A stretch of 64,000 bases of DNA from Bradyrhizobium sp. 1. GTDB lineage: Bacteria > Pseudomonadota > Alphaproteobacteria > Rhizobiales > Xanthobacteraceae. Every line of letters starts with the position of its first letter. Position 1 is the first letter of the stretch. Below are positions 1-10,174 of the stretch, in pieces. The notes beneath the pieces were generated by a model. It was not told the DNA's origin. It made no database searches and worked only from the letters and a program-made list of their open reading frames with translations. Made by a program: the position numbers and the translations under genes. The stretch spans positions 658,476-722,475 of the forward strand of contig NZ_JADPJH010000018.1 of the NCBI RefSeq assembly GCF_023073315.1. The letters are read 5' to 3'.

Positions 1-984
1 AATGCCGTTGCCGAGCATCAGGGCCAGCGCAGCGCCGATGGCGAGGCCGCCGAGCGCCAGCATCAGCATGAGTCGTTCGGTCTCAACGATGGTGGAATTG
101 GCGCTCGTCTCGATGCGCTGCTGATCGGCAGTCAGTTCCGACCGCAGTTCGTTCGAGAGCTTGAGGATGGACGCCGCGGTCTTGGTCATCTCGCCGTTCA
201 ACTTGACGATGACCTTCACGTTCTCGGTCAGCTTCGAGAACGAGGAGCGGTACTGCTTCAGCAGATTGCCGATCTCGGTGACACGGTCGGTGATCTTCTG
301 CTCGTTGGCATAGATCGAGACCAGCAGGGTCTCCAGGAACTTGATGCGGGCGATCACGCCGTCGGCGGTCTTCGGCTCCGGCTTGGCGACGAAGGCGCTC
401 ACCGAGGTGGAAACCGCCAGATATTGCGAGGTGACGTCCTTGGCCGTGGTCTGAACCGAATTCAGGCCCGCCAGTGCCGCGGTATCGGCGAGATCGTCGA
501 ACTTGAAGCGAATCTTGTTGCCGACGCTGTTGAGCTCGTCGGCCGCGATCTTGCTGTTCTCGCGCGTCAGTGTGATGATCTCGCCGAAAACTTTTGTAAA
601 GCGCTGGAAGTCGGCTTCGAGCTTGCCGACCTGCTCACGGCGCGCCGCGCCCGTGGTCGCCGCCATCGTCTTGGCGATTGCGCCCTTCAGATTCTCTTCG
701 GCCGCCTTGGCCGCGGTCTCGTCATCCGCCGACCCGGTCAGCGTATAGGCCCGCGCCAGACCCTGGTAAGCGATCAGATCACGATCGACCGTCCGCGCGA
801 GGTCCGCTTCCGCCACGCTGGCCCGGTAGGAGGCCACGGCGGCCTGGATCCGCTCGAAGCCGAAATAGGCGAAAGCCATGCTGACGGCGAGAATGGCCAG
901 CACCGCCACGAAACCGAGGATGATTTTTGCACGAAAACGCAAGGTGAGCAGCTTCGATGTGTTCGGCTTCGACTTGACGGGCAT
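1..984 (-). CDS. Methyl-accepting chemotaxis protein, N-terminal part (cut by window edge)
   Basis: Partial gene; 328 codons from its ATG at 984 to the window edge, with the signalling part lying outside. Residues about 20-45 form a membrane segment following an [10 protein letters not shown] sequence that is repeated almost exactly in the next gene, then comes a long mostly helical periplasmic sensor region, and a second hydrophobic segment (LMLMLALGGLAIG) reaching LGNGI at the edge, where a HAMP domain would start. It is therefore a transmembrane chemoreceptor that senses an unknown ligand and signals to CheA. The start is preceded by a GGGGTGGGGG run on the coding strand, a usable ribosome site. 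It is a tandem paralog of the downstream-located receptor at 1210-3249, transcribed in the same direction, probably a local duplication. Confident of the family; ligand unknown. Confidence 0.88.
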   Translation of the reverse strand, partial: MPVKSKPNTSKLLTLRFRAKIILGFVAVLAILAVSMAFAYFGFERIQAAVASYRASVAEADLARTVDRDLIAYQGLARAYTLTGSADDETAAKAAEENLKGAIAKTMAATTGAARREQVGKLEADFQRFTKVFGEIITLTRENSKIAADELNSVGNKIRFKFDDLADTAALAGLNSVQTTAKDVTSQYLAVSTSVSAFVAKPEPKTADGVIARIKFLETLLVSIYANEQKITDRVTEIGNLLKQYRSSFSKLTENVKVIVKLNGEMTKTAASILKLSNELRSELTADQQRIETSANSTIVETERLMLMLALGGLAIGAALALMLGNGI

Positions 985-1132
985 TCCCCCACCCCATTCC
1001 ATTCGCGGAAAACCAGGCGCAGCCCGAAAGCAGCCCGCTTCCCGACTCGTGAGCACGGTAACGGGCAAAGGATAAGCCACGGTAAATTTATAGCGTCGCA
1101 ACTTGCGGTTAGGTGACGCGGCAAGGTGTGTG

Positions 1133-1162
1133 GTCCCGGACAAGCGCGCGCAGATCCGGGAC
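1133..1162. repeat. Short inverted repeat between the chemoreceptor genes
   Basis: GTCCCGGA at 1133-1140 is the exact reverse complement of TCCGGGAC at 1155-1162, with a 14-base spacer. There is no T tract, so it is not a typical terminator. It resembles the ends of the larger repeat family found at 50746 and 53133 (GTCCGGGAC core) and may be a decayed copy. Confidence 0.45.
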
Positions 1163-1209
1163 GACAATGGTGGATGGCGCTCGGGCGAGGACTTCAGGCG
1201 CAGCAAGCC

Positions 1210-3249
1210 TCAAGCCGCCCGGATATTCCCCATGAAGCGGTCGAGTTCGGCACGGAGGCGGGTGCTTTCGGACGACAGCGTCTTGGCCGAATTCAGCACC
1301 TCTTCCGACGCCGAGCCGGTTTCGGCGGCGCCGCGGTTGACCTGGCCGATATCGGTGGCGGCCGTCTGGGTGCCCTGAGCAACGGTCTGGACGCTGCGGG
1401 CGATCTCCTGCGTCGCCGCGCCCTGCTCTTCCACCGCGCTGGCGATGGACGTCGAGATCGACGAGATCTGGCCGATGGTGGCGCCGATCTCCTTGATCGC
1501 GGCGACCGATTCGGCGGTCGCGCCCTGCATGCCCGCGATGTGGGAGGAAATCTCGTCGGTGGCCTTTGCAGTCTGACTGGCCAGGGACTTCACTTCGCTG
1601 GCGACAACCGCAAAGCCGCGGCCGGCTTCACCAGCGCGCGCCGCCTCGATGGTGGCGTTGAGCGCCAGCAAATTGGTTTGCTCGGCGATCGCCGTGATCA
1701 GCTTGACGACTTCACCGATCTGCTGCGCGGCATGGGAGAGCTTGCCGATCCGGCCGTCGGTTTCCTTGGCCTGCACGACGGCGGCTTCGGCGATGCGGTT
1801 GGAATCGCGGACCTGACGGCCGATCTCCTCGACCGAGGCCGAGAGCTCTTCGGTCGCGGTCGCGACCGACTGCATATTGCTCGAGGCCTGCTCGGACACG
1901 CCCGCGACCTGGCTCGACAGTGTCTGCGTGATCTCGGCGGTACGGGTCAGCGTGGACGCGGACGATTCGAGCTGCACGGCGGAAGCCGAGACATTCGACA
2001 CGATGGCGCCGACAGCATTTTCGAAATCATCGGCGAAACGAATCAGCTCGGAGCGGCGGGCCGCGCTTGCCTCCTTGTTCTGGGCTTCGCTGGCGGCGGC
2101 ATCGCGCTCGGCCTTGACGACGGCCTGAACCTTGAATTCCTCGACCGCGCCGGCCATCTCACCGATCTCGTCCTTGCGGCCGAGACCCGGCAGCACGACG
2201 TCGAAATTGCCCGAGGCGAGCTCGCGCATCGCCTTGCACATCGCGATCATCGGACGCGAGATGCCGGTTCCGAGCAGGAACGCGAGGATCGCACCTAACA
2301 GCGTGCCGCCAACGGCCAGCATCAGCACCAGCTGTTCGGTCTTCCCGATGGTCGCTTCCGACTCCGAATCGAGCCGCTGCTGTTCGGCGACGAGGTCAGC
2401 CTTCATGGCGGTCGCACCCTGGAGAATCGCGCCGGCCGAGCCGCTCATCTCGGTCACGAGGTCATCGACCATCTTGGCGTTGGCGATCAGCTTCTCCAGC
2501 GATTCGCGATAGGCCGTGAGGAGCCCCTTGGCGTCCTTCAGGCCGGCGACAATCTTGTCGTCCATGGAATAGACGGCGCCGAGCGAGTTCTCGACGAATT
2601 TCAACCGCGCCAGCGCGCTGGTGGCAATCGCCTGATCCGACGTCAGCACGAAGTTGGTCGCAGCCGAACTTGCGGTCTGGAACTGGGCATTGACCTGCTT
2701 GGTGCCGAACTCGATCGCCTGCGCCTCGGAATCGGATGCGTTGTTGCCGATGTCGTCGAGCTTGTATTTCAGGAGGTTGGCGTTGCGCGTGAGCTGGTTC
2801 TGCACCAGCAGTGCGCTGTCACGCTTGGCCTGGAGGACTTTTGCGAAGGTCGAGGAGAAGTTGGAGAACTCCTTGGCGAGCTTGCTCAGGCTCTCCTGCC
2901 GCGCCGGCTTCTTGGCACTCCTGGTGGCCTGGTCAATGGCGCTCTTCAGGCTGGCTTCGGAATCCAGAGCCGCCTTGGCGTCGTCCTCCTTGCCGGTGAC
3001 GACGAAATATTTGACGGCCAAACGATAGGCGAGCAGCTCGCGGTCGATGTTGCGGGCAAGGTCGGCCTCCGTCACGCTGGCGCGGTAGAATCCGACCCCG
3101 GTCGAGACCCGCTCGAAGCCGAAATAGGAGAAGGCCATGCTGCCGGCGGAGATCACCAGCACCGCGGCGAAGCCCAGGATGATCTTGGCGCGGAACCTGA
3201 GGGTCGGAAATATTGTTCGTTTAGACGGCGACGCGATACGCCCGGACAT
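1210..3249 (-). CDS. Methyl-accepting chemotaxis protein
   Basis: 679-residue transmembrane chemoreceptor. Visible in order: membrane segment near residues 25-45 ([16 protein letters not shown]), a helical periplasmic ligand-binding region to about residue 305 (possibly HBM-like), a second membrane segment ([19 protein letters not shown]), a HAMP linker (ISRPM...ELASGNFDV), and a cytoplasmic signalling domain with the highly conserved hairpin tip [19 protein letters not shown]. The C-terminus ([10 protein letters not shown]) has no CheR-docking pentapeptide. A TTG at 3255 would add two residues, but the ATG at 3249 has a GGGGG ribosome site at suitable distance, so I start there. Tandem paralog of the gene at 1-984. 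It should form arrays with CheA/CheW, none of which lie in the window. Confidence 0.93.
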   Translation of the reverse strand: MSGRIASPSKRTIFPTLRFRAKIILGFAAVLVISAGSMAFSYFGFERVSTGVGFYRASVTEADLARNIDRELLAYRLAVKYFVVTGKEDDAKAALDSEASLKSAIDQATRSAKKPARQESLSKLAKEFSNFSSTFAKVLQAKRDSALLVQNQLTRNANLLKYKLDDIGNNASDSEAQAIEFGTKQVNAQFQTASSAATNFVLTSDQAIATSALARLKFVENSLGAVYSMDDKIVAGLKDAKGLLTAYRESLEKLIANAKMVDDLVTEMSGSAGAILQGATAMKADLVAEQQRLDSESEATIGKTEQLVLMLAVGGTLLGAILAFLLGTGISRPMIAMCKAMRELASGNFDVVLPGLGRKDEIGEMAGAVEEFKVQAVVKAERDAAASEAQNKEASAARRSELIRFADDFENAVGAIVSNVSASAVQLESSASTLTRTAEITQTLSSQVAGVSEQASSNMQSVATATEELSASVEEIGRQVRDSNRIAEAAVVQAKETDGRIGKLSHAAQQIGEVVKLITAIAEQTNLLALNATIEAARAGEAGRGFAVVASEVKSLASQTAKATDEISSHIAGMQGATAESVAAIKEIGATIGQISSISTSIASAVEEQGAATQEIARSVQTVAQGTQTAATDIGQVNRGAAETGSASEEVLNSAKTLSSESTRLRAELDRFMGNIRAA

Positions 3250-3610
3250 TCCCAACCCCCATTTATTCTATTCGGCCGTGTTCCGGAGGCACCCCGCCTC
3301 CAGACCCGGATGCGCAAAACTAGGGCACAATGGATAAGGGGCGGTAAATTCGGCGCGGCCTCCGCAATCTCCGGTATCATCGGCCAAAGGCCGACCGGAT
3401 GGGGTGACGGCTGGCATCCCACGCGGCCCGCCGACCCGGCCGGCGAATCCCCGGCCTGCCCGACCAAGTCATTGCCCTCACAAGTCATTGCGCCCCCGTC
3501 GGGATCGATGACTTTTCCATGACCGCAGCGGCCAAAATCCTAGTTGCAAAGTCCGGGGGCGCTGTCTCTAATTAGAAACAATCAAAATCAATCCCCGGGA
3601 GGACTTCACC
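3250..3610. other. Intergenic region upstream of coxS
   Basis: Divergent promoter region of about 360 bases between the chemoreceptor and the cox operon. No plausible gene is seen. It holds a candidate promoter for coxS (3544-3572) and a GGGAGGA ribosome site just before the GTG at 3611; I see no clear operator. Confidence 0.5.
3544..3572 (+). promoter_or_regulatory. Candidate sigma-70-type promoter of the cox operon
   Basis: TTGCAA at 3544-3549 and TCTAAT at 3567-3572 are separated by exactly 17 bases, 38 bases before the coxS start. The -10 matches consensus at five of six positions, the -35 at four. This is inferred from sequence only. Confidence 0.4.
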
Positions 3611-4096
<486 letters not shown>

Positions 4097-4179
4097 AGCG
4101 GCCCGCCTCGAAAAAGAACCACCGTTGCTGCTTTCGAAGGAAAGCGCAGTCAAAACAATTCCGGTCGGGAGGACCAGAC

Positions 4180-6522
4180 ATGGGTGTTGAAGGCATCGGC
4201 GCGCGCGTCGTGCGCAAGGAAGACAAGCGTTTCATTACCGGCAAGGGCCGCTACGTCGACGACATCAAATTGCTGGGCATGACCCATGCCCATTTCATTC
4301 GCAGCCCGCACGCGCACGCCAAGGTGAAGAAGATCGATTCTTCCGCCGCGCTGAAGATGCCGGGCGTGGTCGCGGTGCTCACCGGACAAGAGATCGTCGA
4401 CGATAAGGTCGGCAACCTCATCTGCGGCTGGGCCATCACGTCCAAGGACGGCAGCCCGATGAAGATGGGCGCATGGCCTGCGATGGCGCCGGAGACGGTG
4501 CGCTTCGTCGGTCAGGCCGTCGCGGTCGTGATCGCCGATACCAAGAATCTGGCGCGCGACGCGGCCGAAGCCGTGGTCGTCGATTACGAGGAACTTCCGG
4601 CGGTTGCCGATGTCCACGCCGCCATCAAATCAGGCGCACCGCAGCTTCACCCCGAGGCGCCCGGCAACCAGGTTTATGACTGGGTGATCGGCGACGAGGG
4701 CGCGGCGGACGCCGCCTTCGCCAAGGCCGCCAATGTCGTAAAACTCGACGTCACCAACAACCGCCTTGCGCCGAATGCGATGGAGCCGCGCGCGGCGATC
4801 GCCGATTATGACGCGGCGGAAGAGCACTTCACGCTCTATACGACGTCGCAAAACCCGCACGTCGCCCGCCTCGTGCTGTCGGCGTTCTACAACATCGCCC
4901 CCGAGCACAAGCTGCGCGTGATCGCCCCCGACGTCGGCGGCGGTTTTGGCTCAAAAATCTTCATCTATCCCGAGGAGATGGTGGCGCTGTGGGCCTCGAA
5001 GAAGGTCGGCCGTCCCGTAAAATGGACCGGCGACCGCACCGAAGCCTTCCTCACCGACGCGCACGGCCGCGACCATGTGACCCATGCCGAGATGGCGTTC
5101 GACGCCCAGAATAAGATCTTGGGCTTGAAGGTGAAAACCTACGCCAATTTCGGCGCCTACATGTCGCTGTTCTCGTCGTCAGTGCCGACCTATCTCTACG
5201 CGACGCTCTTGTCGGGCCAGTACAACATCCCGGCGATCCATGCCGAGGTGGTCGGGGTCTACACCAACACCACGCCGGTCGACGCCTATCGCGGCGCGGG
5301 CCGTCCCGAGGCCAGCTATCTGATCGAACGTCTGATGGAGACGGCCGCGCGGCAGTTGAAGGTCGATCCGGCCGCGCTGCGCCGGCAAAACTTCATCACC
5401 CAGTTCCCCCACCAGACGCCCGTGATCATGGCTTATGACACCGGCGACTTTAATGCCTCGCTCGATGCCGCGATGAAGGCGATCGACTATGCCGGCTTCG
5501 CCGGACGCAAGGCCAAGGCGAAGACGGAAGGCAAGCTGCGCGGCATCGGCGTGTCCTGCTACATAGAAGCCTGCGGCATCGCGCCGTCAAAGGCGGTCGG
5601 CAGCCTCGGTGCCGGCGTCGGCCTGTGGGAATCCGCGGAAGTGCGCGTCAACCCGGTCGGTACCATCGAGGTCCTCACCGGCTCGCACAGCCACGGCCAG
5701 GGTCACGAAACCACGTTCTGCCAGCTCGTCGCGGAGCGTTTGGGCATCCCCATCAGCCAGGTCTCGATCGTCCATGGCGATACCGACAAGGTGCAGTTCG
5801 GCATGGGCACCTATGGCTCGCGCTCGGCGGCCGTCGGTCTCACCGCGATCCTGAAGGCGATGGAGAAGATGGAATCCAAGGCCAAGAAGATCGCGGCGCA
5901 CGCACTCGAAGCGTCGGAGGGCGACATCGTCATCGAGAACGGCGAGTTCAAGGTCGCCGGCACCGACAAGGCGATCGCCTTCCCGATGGTCGCGCTCGCG
6001 GCGTACACCGCGCACAATCTGCCTGACGGAATGGAGCCGGGCCTGAAGGAAAGCGCCTTCTACGACCCGACCAACTTCACCTTCCCGGCAGGCTCCTATA
6101 TCTGCGAGCTCGAAGTCGATCCCGGCACCGGCAAGACCAGCTTTGTCAACTTCGTCGCAGCCGACGACTTTGGCCGGCTGATCAACCCGATGATCGTCGA
6201 GGGCCAGGTCCATGGCGGCCTGGTTCAAGGCATCGGGCAGGCACTGCTCGAGCACGCGATCTACGATGCCAATGGCCAGCCGGTCACGGCCTCGTTCATG
6301 GACTATGCCATGCCGCGCGCCGATGACGTGCCCTCGTTCAACCTCTCCCACACCACGACGCTGTGTCCGGGCAATCCCCTGGGCATCAAGGGTTGCGGTG
6401 AGGCCGGCGCGATCGGCGCCTCCGCAGCCGTGATCAACGCGATCACGGATGCGATCAGCAAGAACAATCTGGAAATGCCCGCAACCCCGGACAGGGTGTG
6501 GCGCACGATCCACGCGGCTTAA
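4180..6522 (+). CDS. coxL: CO dehydrogenase-like large (molybdopterin) subunit, form II
   Basis: 780-residue catalytic subunit of a xanthine oxidase-family molybdenum hydroxylase; binds the molybdenum-pterin-cytosine cofactor. Motifs seen: GGGFG at 253-257 and GCGEAGAIG near the C-terminus, which supplies the conserved active-site glutamate. The active-site loop reads AYRGAGR (369-375), the form II signature, not the AYxCSFR of proven form I CO dehydrogenase, so the true substrate is uncertain (CO, or an aldehyde or other carbonyl compound). The frame is open further upstream, but the ATG at 4180 follows GGGAGGACC and gives the normal family length. Lies 83 bases after coxS and 16 bases before coxM. 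Confidence 0.93.
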   Translation: MGVEGIGARVVRKEDKRFITGKGRYVDDIKLLGMTHAHFIRSPHAHAKVKKIDSSAALKMPGVVAVLTGQEIVDDKVGNLICGWAITSKDGSPMKMGAWPAMAPETVRFVGQAVAVVIADTKNLARDAAEAVVVDYEELPAVADVHAAIKSGAPQLHPEAPGNQVYDWVIGDEGAADAAFAKAANVVKLDVTNNRLAPNAMEPRAAIADYDAAEEHFTLYTTSQNPHVARLVLSAFYNIAPEHKLRVIAPDVGGGFGSKIFIYPEEMVALWASKKVGRPVKWTGDRTEAFLTDAHGRDHVTHAEMAFDAQNKILGLKVKTYANFGAYMSLFSSSVPTYLYATLLSGQYNIPAIHAEVVGVYTNTTPVDAYRGAGRPEASYLIERLMETAARQLKVDPAALRRQNFITQFPHQTPVIMAYDTGDFNASLDAAMKAIDYAGFAGRKAKAKTEGKLRGIGVSCYIEACGIAPSKAVGSLGAGVGLWESAEVRVNPVGTIEVLTGSHSHGQGHETTFCQLVAERLGIPISQVSIVHGDTDKVQFGMGTYGSRSAAVGLTAILKAMEKMESKAKKIAAHALEASEGDIVIENGEFKVAGTDKAIAFPMVALAAYTAHNLPDGMEPGLKESAFYDPTNFTFPAGSYICELEVDPGTGKTSFVNFVAADDFGRLINPMIVEGQVHGGLVQGIGQALLEHAIYDANGQPVTASFMDYAMPRADDVPSFNLSHTTTLCPGNPLGIKGCGEAGAIGASAAVINAITDAISKNNLEMPATPDRVWRTIHAA

Positions 6523-6538
6523 AGAGGGAGCAACGAAA

Positions 6539-7339
6539 ATGTACCAGACCATTTATCATCGCGCTTCCTCGGTCGACGAAGCCGCCAGCCTGTTTGCCAA
6601 GGGCAGCGACGCAAAGTTCCTCGCCGGCGGCCAGACGCTGCTGCCGGTGATGAAGCAGCGCCTTGCCAGTCCCTCCGACGTGATCGACCTCGGCAAGATC
6701 AAGGAATTGCAGGGCGTCGAGCTGTCGGGCGACGTGCTGACCATCAAGGCCGGCACGACCTATTTCGACATCATGCAGAATGCCGATGTGAAGAAGGCCA
6801 TCCCCGCGATTGCCTATCTCACCTCGGTGCTCGGCGATCCCGCGGTGCGTTACCGCGGCACGATCGGCGGCTCGATCGCCAACAACGATCCCGCCGCGGA
6901 TTATCCGGCCGCACTGCTCGCGCTCGGCGCCACCGTGAAGACCAACAAGCGATCGATCTCGGCGGAGGACTTCTTCCAGGGCCTGTTCACGACGGCGCTT
7001 GAGGACGGCGAGATCATCACCGCGGTGTCGTTCCCGGTTCCGGCGAAGGCGGGCTACGCCAAGATGCGGCACCCGGCTTCGCGCTTCGCGCTGACCGCCG
7101 TCTTCGTCGCGCAGACCAAGTCGGGCGAGATCCGCGTCGCCGCGACCGGCGCTTCGCAGAGCGGGGTGATGCGCGTTGGCGCGATCGAGGCTGCGTTGAA
7201 GGCGAACTGGTCACCGTCGGCACTCGACAGCGTGAACATTTCGGCGAGCAATCTGCTGGCCGATATTCACGGTACCGCGGAGTACCGAGCCAACCTGATC
7301 AAGGTCATGGCTCAGCGTGCGGTAACGGCCGCGGGCTGA
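6539..7339 (+). CDS. coxM: CO dehydrogenase-type medium (FAD-binding) subunit
   Basis: 266-residue FAD subunit of the molybdenum hydroxylase complex; takes electrons from CoxS and hands them to the respiratory chain or another acceptor. The N-terminal flavin-binding motif AGGQTLLP (about residues 35-42) and the central TIGGSIANNDPAADYP motif, which holds the FAD pyrophosphate region, are both intact. The length fits the family. It starts 16 bases after coxL with an AGAGGGAG ribosome site, and the operon stops soon afterwards at an intrinsic terminator (7371-7400). No coxD, E, F, G-type maturation genes follow, so these would have to be supplied from elsewhere in the genome. Confidence 0.93.
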   Translation: MYQTIYHRASSVDEAASLFAKGSDAKFLAGGQTLLPVMKQRLASPSDVIDLGKIKELQGVELSGDVLTIKAGTTYFDIMQNADVKKAIPAIAYLTSVLGDPAVRYRGTIGGSIANNDPAADYPAALLALGATVKTNKRSISAEDFFQGLFTTALEDGEIITAVSFPVPAKAGYAKMRHPASRFALTAVFVAQTKSGEIRVAATGASQSGVMRVGAIEAALKANWSPSALDSVNISASNLLADIHGTAEYRANLIKVMAQRAVTAAG

Positions 7340-7370
7340 TCTCGCTTTAGCGACTCAACACAAATTTTTC

Positions 7371-7400
7371 GCGGCGCGCAGCAATGCGCGCCGCTTTTTT
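7371..7400 (+). terminator. Intrinsic terminator of the cox operon
   Basis: Perfect 9-base inverted repeat GCGGCGCGC (7371-7379) and GCGCGCCGC (7386-7394) with a six-base loop, followed directly by TTTTTT (7395-7400). It is 31 bases after the coxM stop. A textbook rho-independent terminator, the clearest in the window. Confidence 0.88.
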
Positions 7401-7452
7401 GATGCGCCCATGCATGAAAAGCGCTTGCCTCGCTGGCGTGAAGGCTGGAAAA

Positions 7453-7470
7453 GTTAATCAGCCAATTAAC
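7453..7470. promoter_or_regulatory. Possible operator upstream of the CoA-transferase-fold gene
   Basis: GTTAAT and ATTAAC form an inverted repeat with a six-base spacer, 74 bases before the GTG at 7544. It is AT-rich in a GC-rich context, which suits a dyad-binding regulator. No candidate regulator is adjacent; weak evidence. Confidence 0.3.
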
Positions 7471-7543
7471 TCGCCCCACAGAGGAACGTCCCGGGCGCTT
7501 GCCGATCCATCGGCATCCGCCCGCGATCCGAGGAAACAACAAC

Positions 7544-8656
7544 GTGCTCGATAAATCAGCCCCCTCCGCGTCCGTCCGCACCTCCGGCCCGCTCTCGGGC
7601 TTCCGCATCGTCGAATTCGCCGGCATCGGACCGGGCCCGTTCGCCTGCATGATGCTGGCCGACATGGGTGCTGACGTCGTCACGCTCGATCGCGTCGGCG
7701 CCAAGAAGAGCATGAAGTCGGTGGCGGGCCGCGGCCGCAAGGTGATCGAGCTCGACCTCAAGGACAAGGCGGCGATCGCAGAGGTGCTCGACCTGCTCGC
7801 CAGCGCCGACGCCCTGGTCGAGGGCTTCCGTCCCGGCGTGATGGAGCGGCTCGGCCTCGGCCCCGAATTGGTGCTCGCGCGCAATCCAAAGCTCGTCTAT
7901 GGCCGCATGACCGGCTGGGGCCAGGAAGGCCCGCTTGCCAACGCCGCTGGCCATGACATCAATTACATCTCCATCACCGGCGCGCTCGCCGCGATCGGAC
8001 CTAAGGAAGCGCCGGTGCCGCCGCTCAACCTGGTCGGCGATTTCGGCGGCGGCGCGCTCTATATGGTCGTCGGCGTCCTCGCAGCGCTCTTGGAAGCGCA
8101 GAAGTCCGGCAAAGGTCAGGTCGTCGACACCGCGATGTGCGACGGCGCGGCATCGCTGATGTCATTCTTCTTCGACATGACCACGCTCGGCCGCTGGACC
8201 GAGGGCCGCAACCAGAACTTCCTCGACGGGGGCGCGCATTTCTATGGCGTCTATGAATGCGCCTGCGGCCATTTCGTCTCGATCGGCTCGATCGAGCCGC
8301 AGTTCTACGCGCTATTGCGCGAGCACGCGGGCCTCACCGACGCCGATTTCGACGCGCAGATGAACCCCAAGGCCTGGCCCGCACTGAAGGAGAAGCTGAA
8401 GGCCGTGTTCAAGGGTAAGACCCGCGAGGACTGGTGCAAGATCATGGAAGGAACCGACATCTGCTTCGCGCCGGTGCTGACCATGTCGGAAGCGACCGAA
8501 CATCCGCACATGGTCGCCCGTGAGGTCTTCATCGAGCGTCACGGTGTCAAACAACCGGCGCCGGCGCCGCGCTTCTCGCGGACGCCGTCGACGGTTCGTG
8601 AGCCGGAAGGTGCGGAGATCGCAGCGGTGACGGCTGCGTGGAAAGCGGGCCGCTAA
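7544..8656 (+). CDS. CaiB/BaiF family CoA enzyme, alpha-methylacyl-CoA racemase-like
   Basis: 370-residue family III CoA-transferase-fold protein. The pattern fits alpha-methylacyl-CoA racemase better than a two-substrate CoA-transferase: AGHDINYIS carries the His-Asp pair expected at the racemase active site, LNLVGDFGGGALYM the second conserved Asp, and GVYECACGHF the region of the glutamate partner. Such enzymes epimerise 2-methylacyl-CoA thioesters in branched-chain lipid or sterol breakdown. The GTG at 7544 with GAGGA upstream is preferred to an in-frame extension. It stands 75 bases before a transporter gene in the same direction; whether the two are one transcript is unclear. Confidence 0.87.
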   Translation: MLDKSAPSASVRTSGPLSGFRIVEFAGIGPGPFACMMLADMGADVVTLDRVGAKKSMKSVAGRGRKVIELDLKDKAAIAEVLDLLASADALVEGFRPGVMERLGLGPELVLARNPKLVYGRMTGWGQEGPLANAAGHDINYISITGALAAIGPKEAPVPPLNLVGDFGGGALYMVVGVLAALLEAQKSGKGQVVDTAMCDGAASLMSFFFDMTTLGRWTEGRNQNFLDGGAHFYGVYECACGHFVSIGSIEPQFYALLREHAGLTDADFDAQMNPKAWPALKEKLKAVFKGKTREDWCKIMEGTDICFAPVLTMSEATEHPHMVAREVFIERHGVKQPAPAPRFSRTPSTVREPEGAEIAAVTAAWKAGR

Positions 8657-8731
8657 GGCGCGCCTGAGGGTTGTACGCGGGCACCTTTTGCGTCACTTCG
8701 CGTTCCATAAAAGTGACACAAGGTACTTCCC

Positions 8732-10051
8732 GTGGAACAAACTGACCGCCCGCGTCCCTCTCAAACCATGCGCGTCGGCGCAGCCATTCTCGGCAACGCG
8801 CTCGAATTCTACGACTTCACCGTTTACGCGGCGTTCGCCGTCTGGCTCGCCAAGGCGTTCTTTCCAGCGGACAATCCGAACACGAGCCTGCTGCTGACGG
8901 TTGCGACTTTCGGCGTCGGATTCGTGGCGCGGCCGCTCGGCGGTATCGTGATCGGCGCCTACGCCGATCGCTACGGCCGCAAGCCGGCGATGACGCTGAC
9001 CATCTGGCTGATGGCGCTGGGCACCGGCATGATCGGCCTGCTGCCGACCTACGAGCAGATTGGATTGCTGGCGCCGGTCCTGCTGGTGTTCGCGCGGCTG
9101 CTGCAGGGTTTTTCGACCGGCGGCGAGATGGGACCGGCGACGACCTATCTGCTTGAGAGCGCACCCTCGCACCGCAAAGGTTTCTTCGGAAGCTGGCAGC
9201 TCGCCAGCCAGAACATGGGCAGCCTGTTCTCTGCGCTCGTCGGCCTTGGCCTGGCTTTCCTGATCACCCCTGGTGCCAATGAAAGCTGGGGTTGGCGTGT
9301 TCCCTTCCTTCTCGGGATCCTGATTGCGCCGGTCGGCTACTTCATCCGCCGCAATCTCGATGAAACTCTCGATGCCGAGGAGGCCCATGCCAGCGTCGGC
9401 GGCGTGCTCTCCGACATCCTGGCGAACCACTCGGGCAAGATCGTGCTGTGCATTTTGCTGATCTCCGGCGCCACCATCGGCCAGTACTTCTTCCTCTACA
9501 CCGCTACCTACGCCATCAACACGCTGCATTTCAGCCAGGGCTGGGCGATGACGGCCAACTTCGCCACTTTCGCGAGCGGCACGATCTTCGCTCTGGTCGG
9601 CGGTGCGCTCGCGGACAGATACAGCCTCAAGACCATCGCCGTGGTCCCGCGCATCATCGTGACATTGCTGTTCTATCCCGCATTGCTTCTGGTGGTGTCG
9701 TCGGGCTCGCCGCTCGTGTACGTGGTCACCGTCGCGGTGCTGATGGCGTTCCATGCGATGTCGGGGGGCGCCGGCATCATCCTCATCCCGCTCATCTTCC
9801 CCGCGATTGTCCGCACCAGCGGGCTGTCGATCGCCTATGCTCTCGGTGTGACTATCTTTGGCGGCACGGCGCAGCTCGTATTCACCTGGATCATCGGGTC
9901 GACGGGCGACAAGCTGTCATGGGTCTGGTACGTCATCGCCATGGGCATCGTCAGCTTGCTCGCCACGATGGCAATACGCGTGCCGGAAGGGGTGGAGCGG
10001 CGGCGGGACAGTGCAGCAGCGGGCGCAGTGGCGGCGGGCTCGTCTCGTTAG
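8732..10051 (+). CDS. MFS transporter, metabolite:proton symporter (MHS) family
   Basis: 439-residue inner-membrane protein with about twelve hydrophobic segments. The N-terminal GNALEFYDFTVY resembles the first segment of MHS-family members such as the citrate, ketoglutarate and shikimate symporters, and the loop GAYADRYGRKPAM is the MFS signature between segments 2 and 3. A second such loop, GGALADRYSLK, begins the second half. These carriers import organic acids with protons; the substrate cannot be read here. GTG start at 8732 after AAGG. It may share a transcript with the preceding CoA enzyme, which would hint at a carboxylic acid substrate, but this is inference. Confidence 0.9.
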   Translation: MEQTDRPRPSQTMRVGAAILGNALEFYDFTVYAAFAVWLAKAFFPADNPNTSLLLTVATFGVGFVARPLGGIVIGAYADRYGRKPAMTLTIWLMALGTGMIGLLPTYEQIGLLAPVLLVFARLLQGFSTGGEMGPATTYLLESAPSHRKGFFGSWQLASQNMGSLFSALVGLGLAFLITPGANESWGWRVPFLLGILIAPVGYFIRRNLDETLDAEEAHASVGGVLSDILANHSGKIVLCILLISGATIGQYFFLYTATYAINTLHFSQGWAMTANFATFASGTIFALVGGALADRYSLKTIAVVPRIIVTLLFYPALLLVVSSGSPLVYVVTVAVLMAFHAMSGGAGIILIPLIFPAIVRTSGLSIAYALGVTIFGGTAQLVFTWIIGSTGDKLSWVWYVIAMGIVSLLATMAIRVPEGVERRRDSAAAGAVAAGSSR

Positions 10052-10071
10052 CGGAGCGACGAGCACGCTCT

Positions 10072-10165
10072 CGTAGGGTGGGCAATGGCGCAGAGCGCAG
10101 TGCCCACCGTCTCTTTCCGATGCCGATAAAAGTGGTGGGCACGCTTACGCTTTGCCCACCCTACG
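10072..10165. repeat. Palindromic intergenic repeat, family A copy 1
   Basis: Outer arms CGTAGGGTGGGCA and TGCCCACCCTACG are perfect reverse complements, and each half contains its own smaller hairpin (GTGGGCA with TGCCCAC). Other copies are at 12281, 47630 and, diverged, 36821. It sits just after the MFS gene and convergent to hpd, where it could act in transcription termination. Confidence 0.85.
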
Positions 10166-10174
10166 GCGGCGTCG

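Noticed and set aside
1126..2298. Open plus-strand frame of about 390 codons opposite the chemoreceptor
   Set aside because: Arg/Gly/Asp-rich composition typical of the antisense of a high-GC gene; the minus-strand chemoreceptor explains the region fully.
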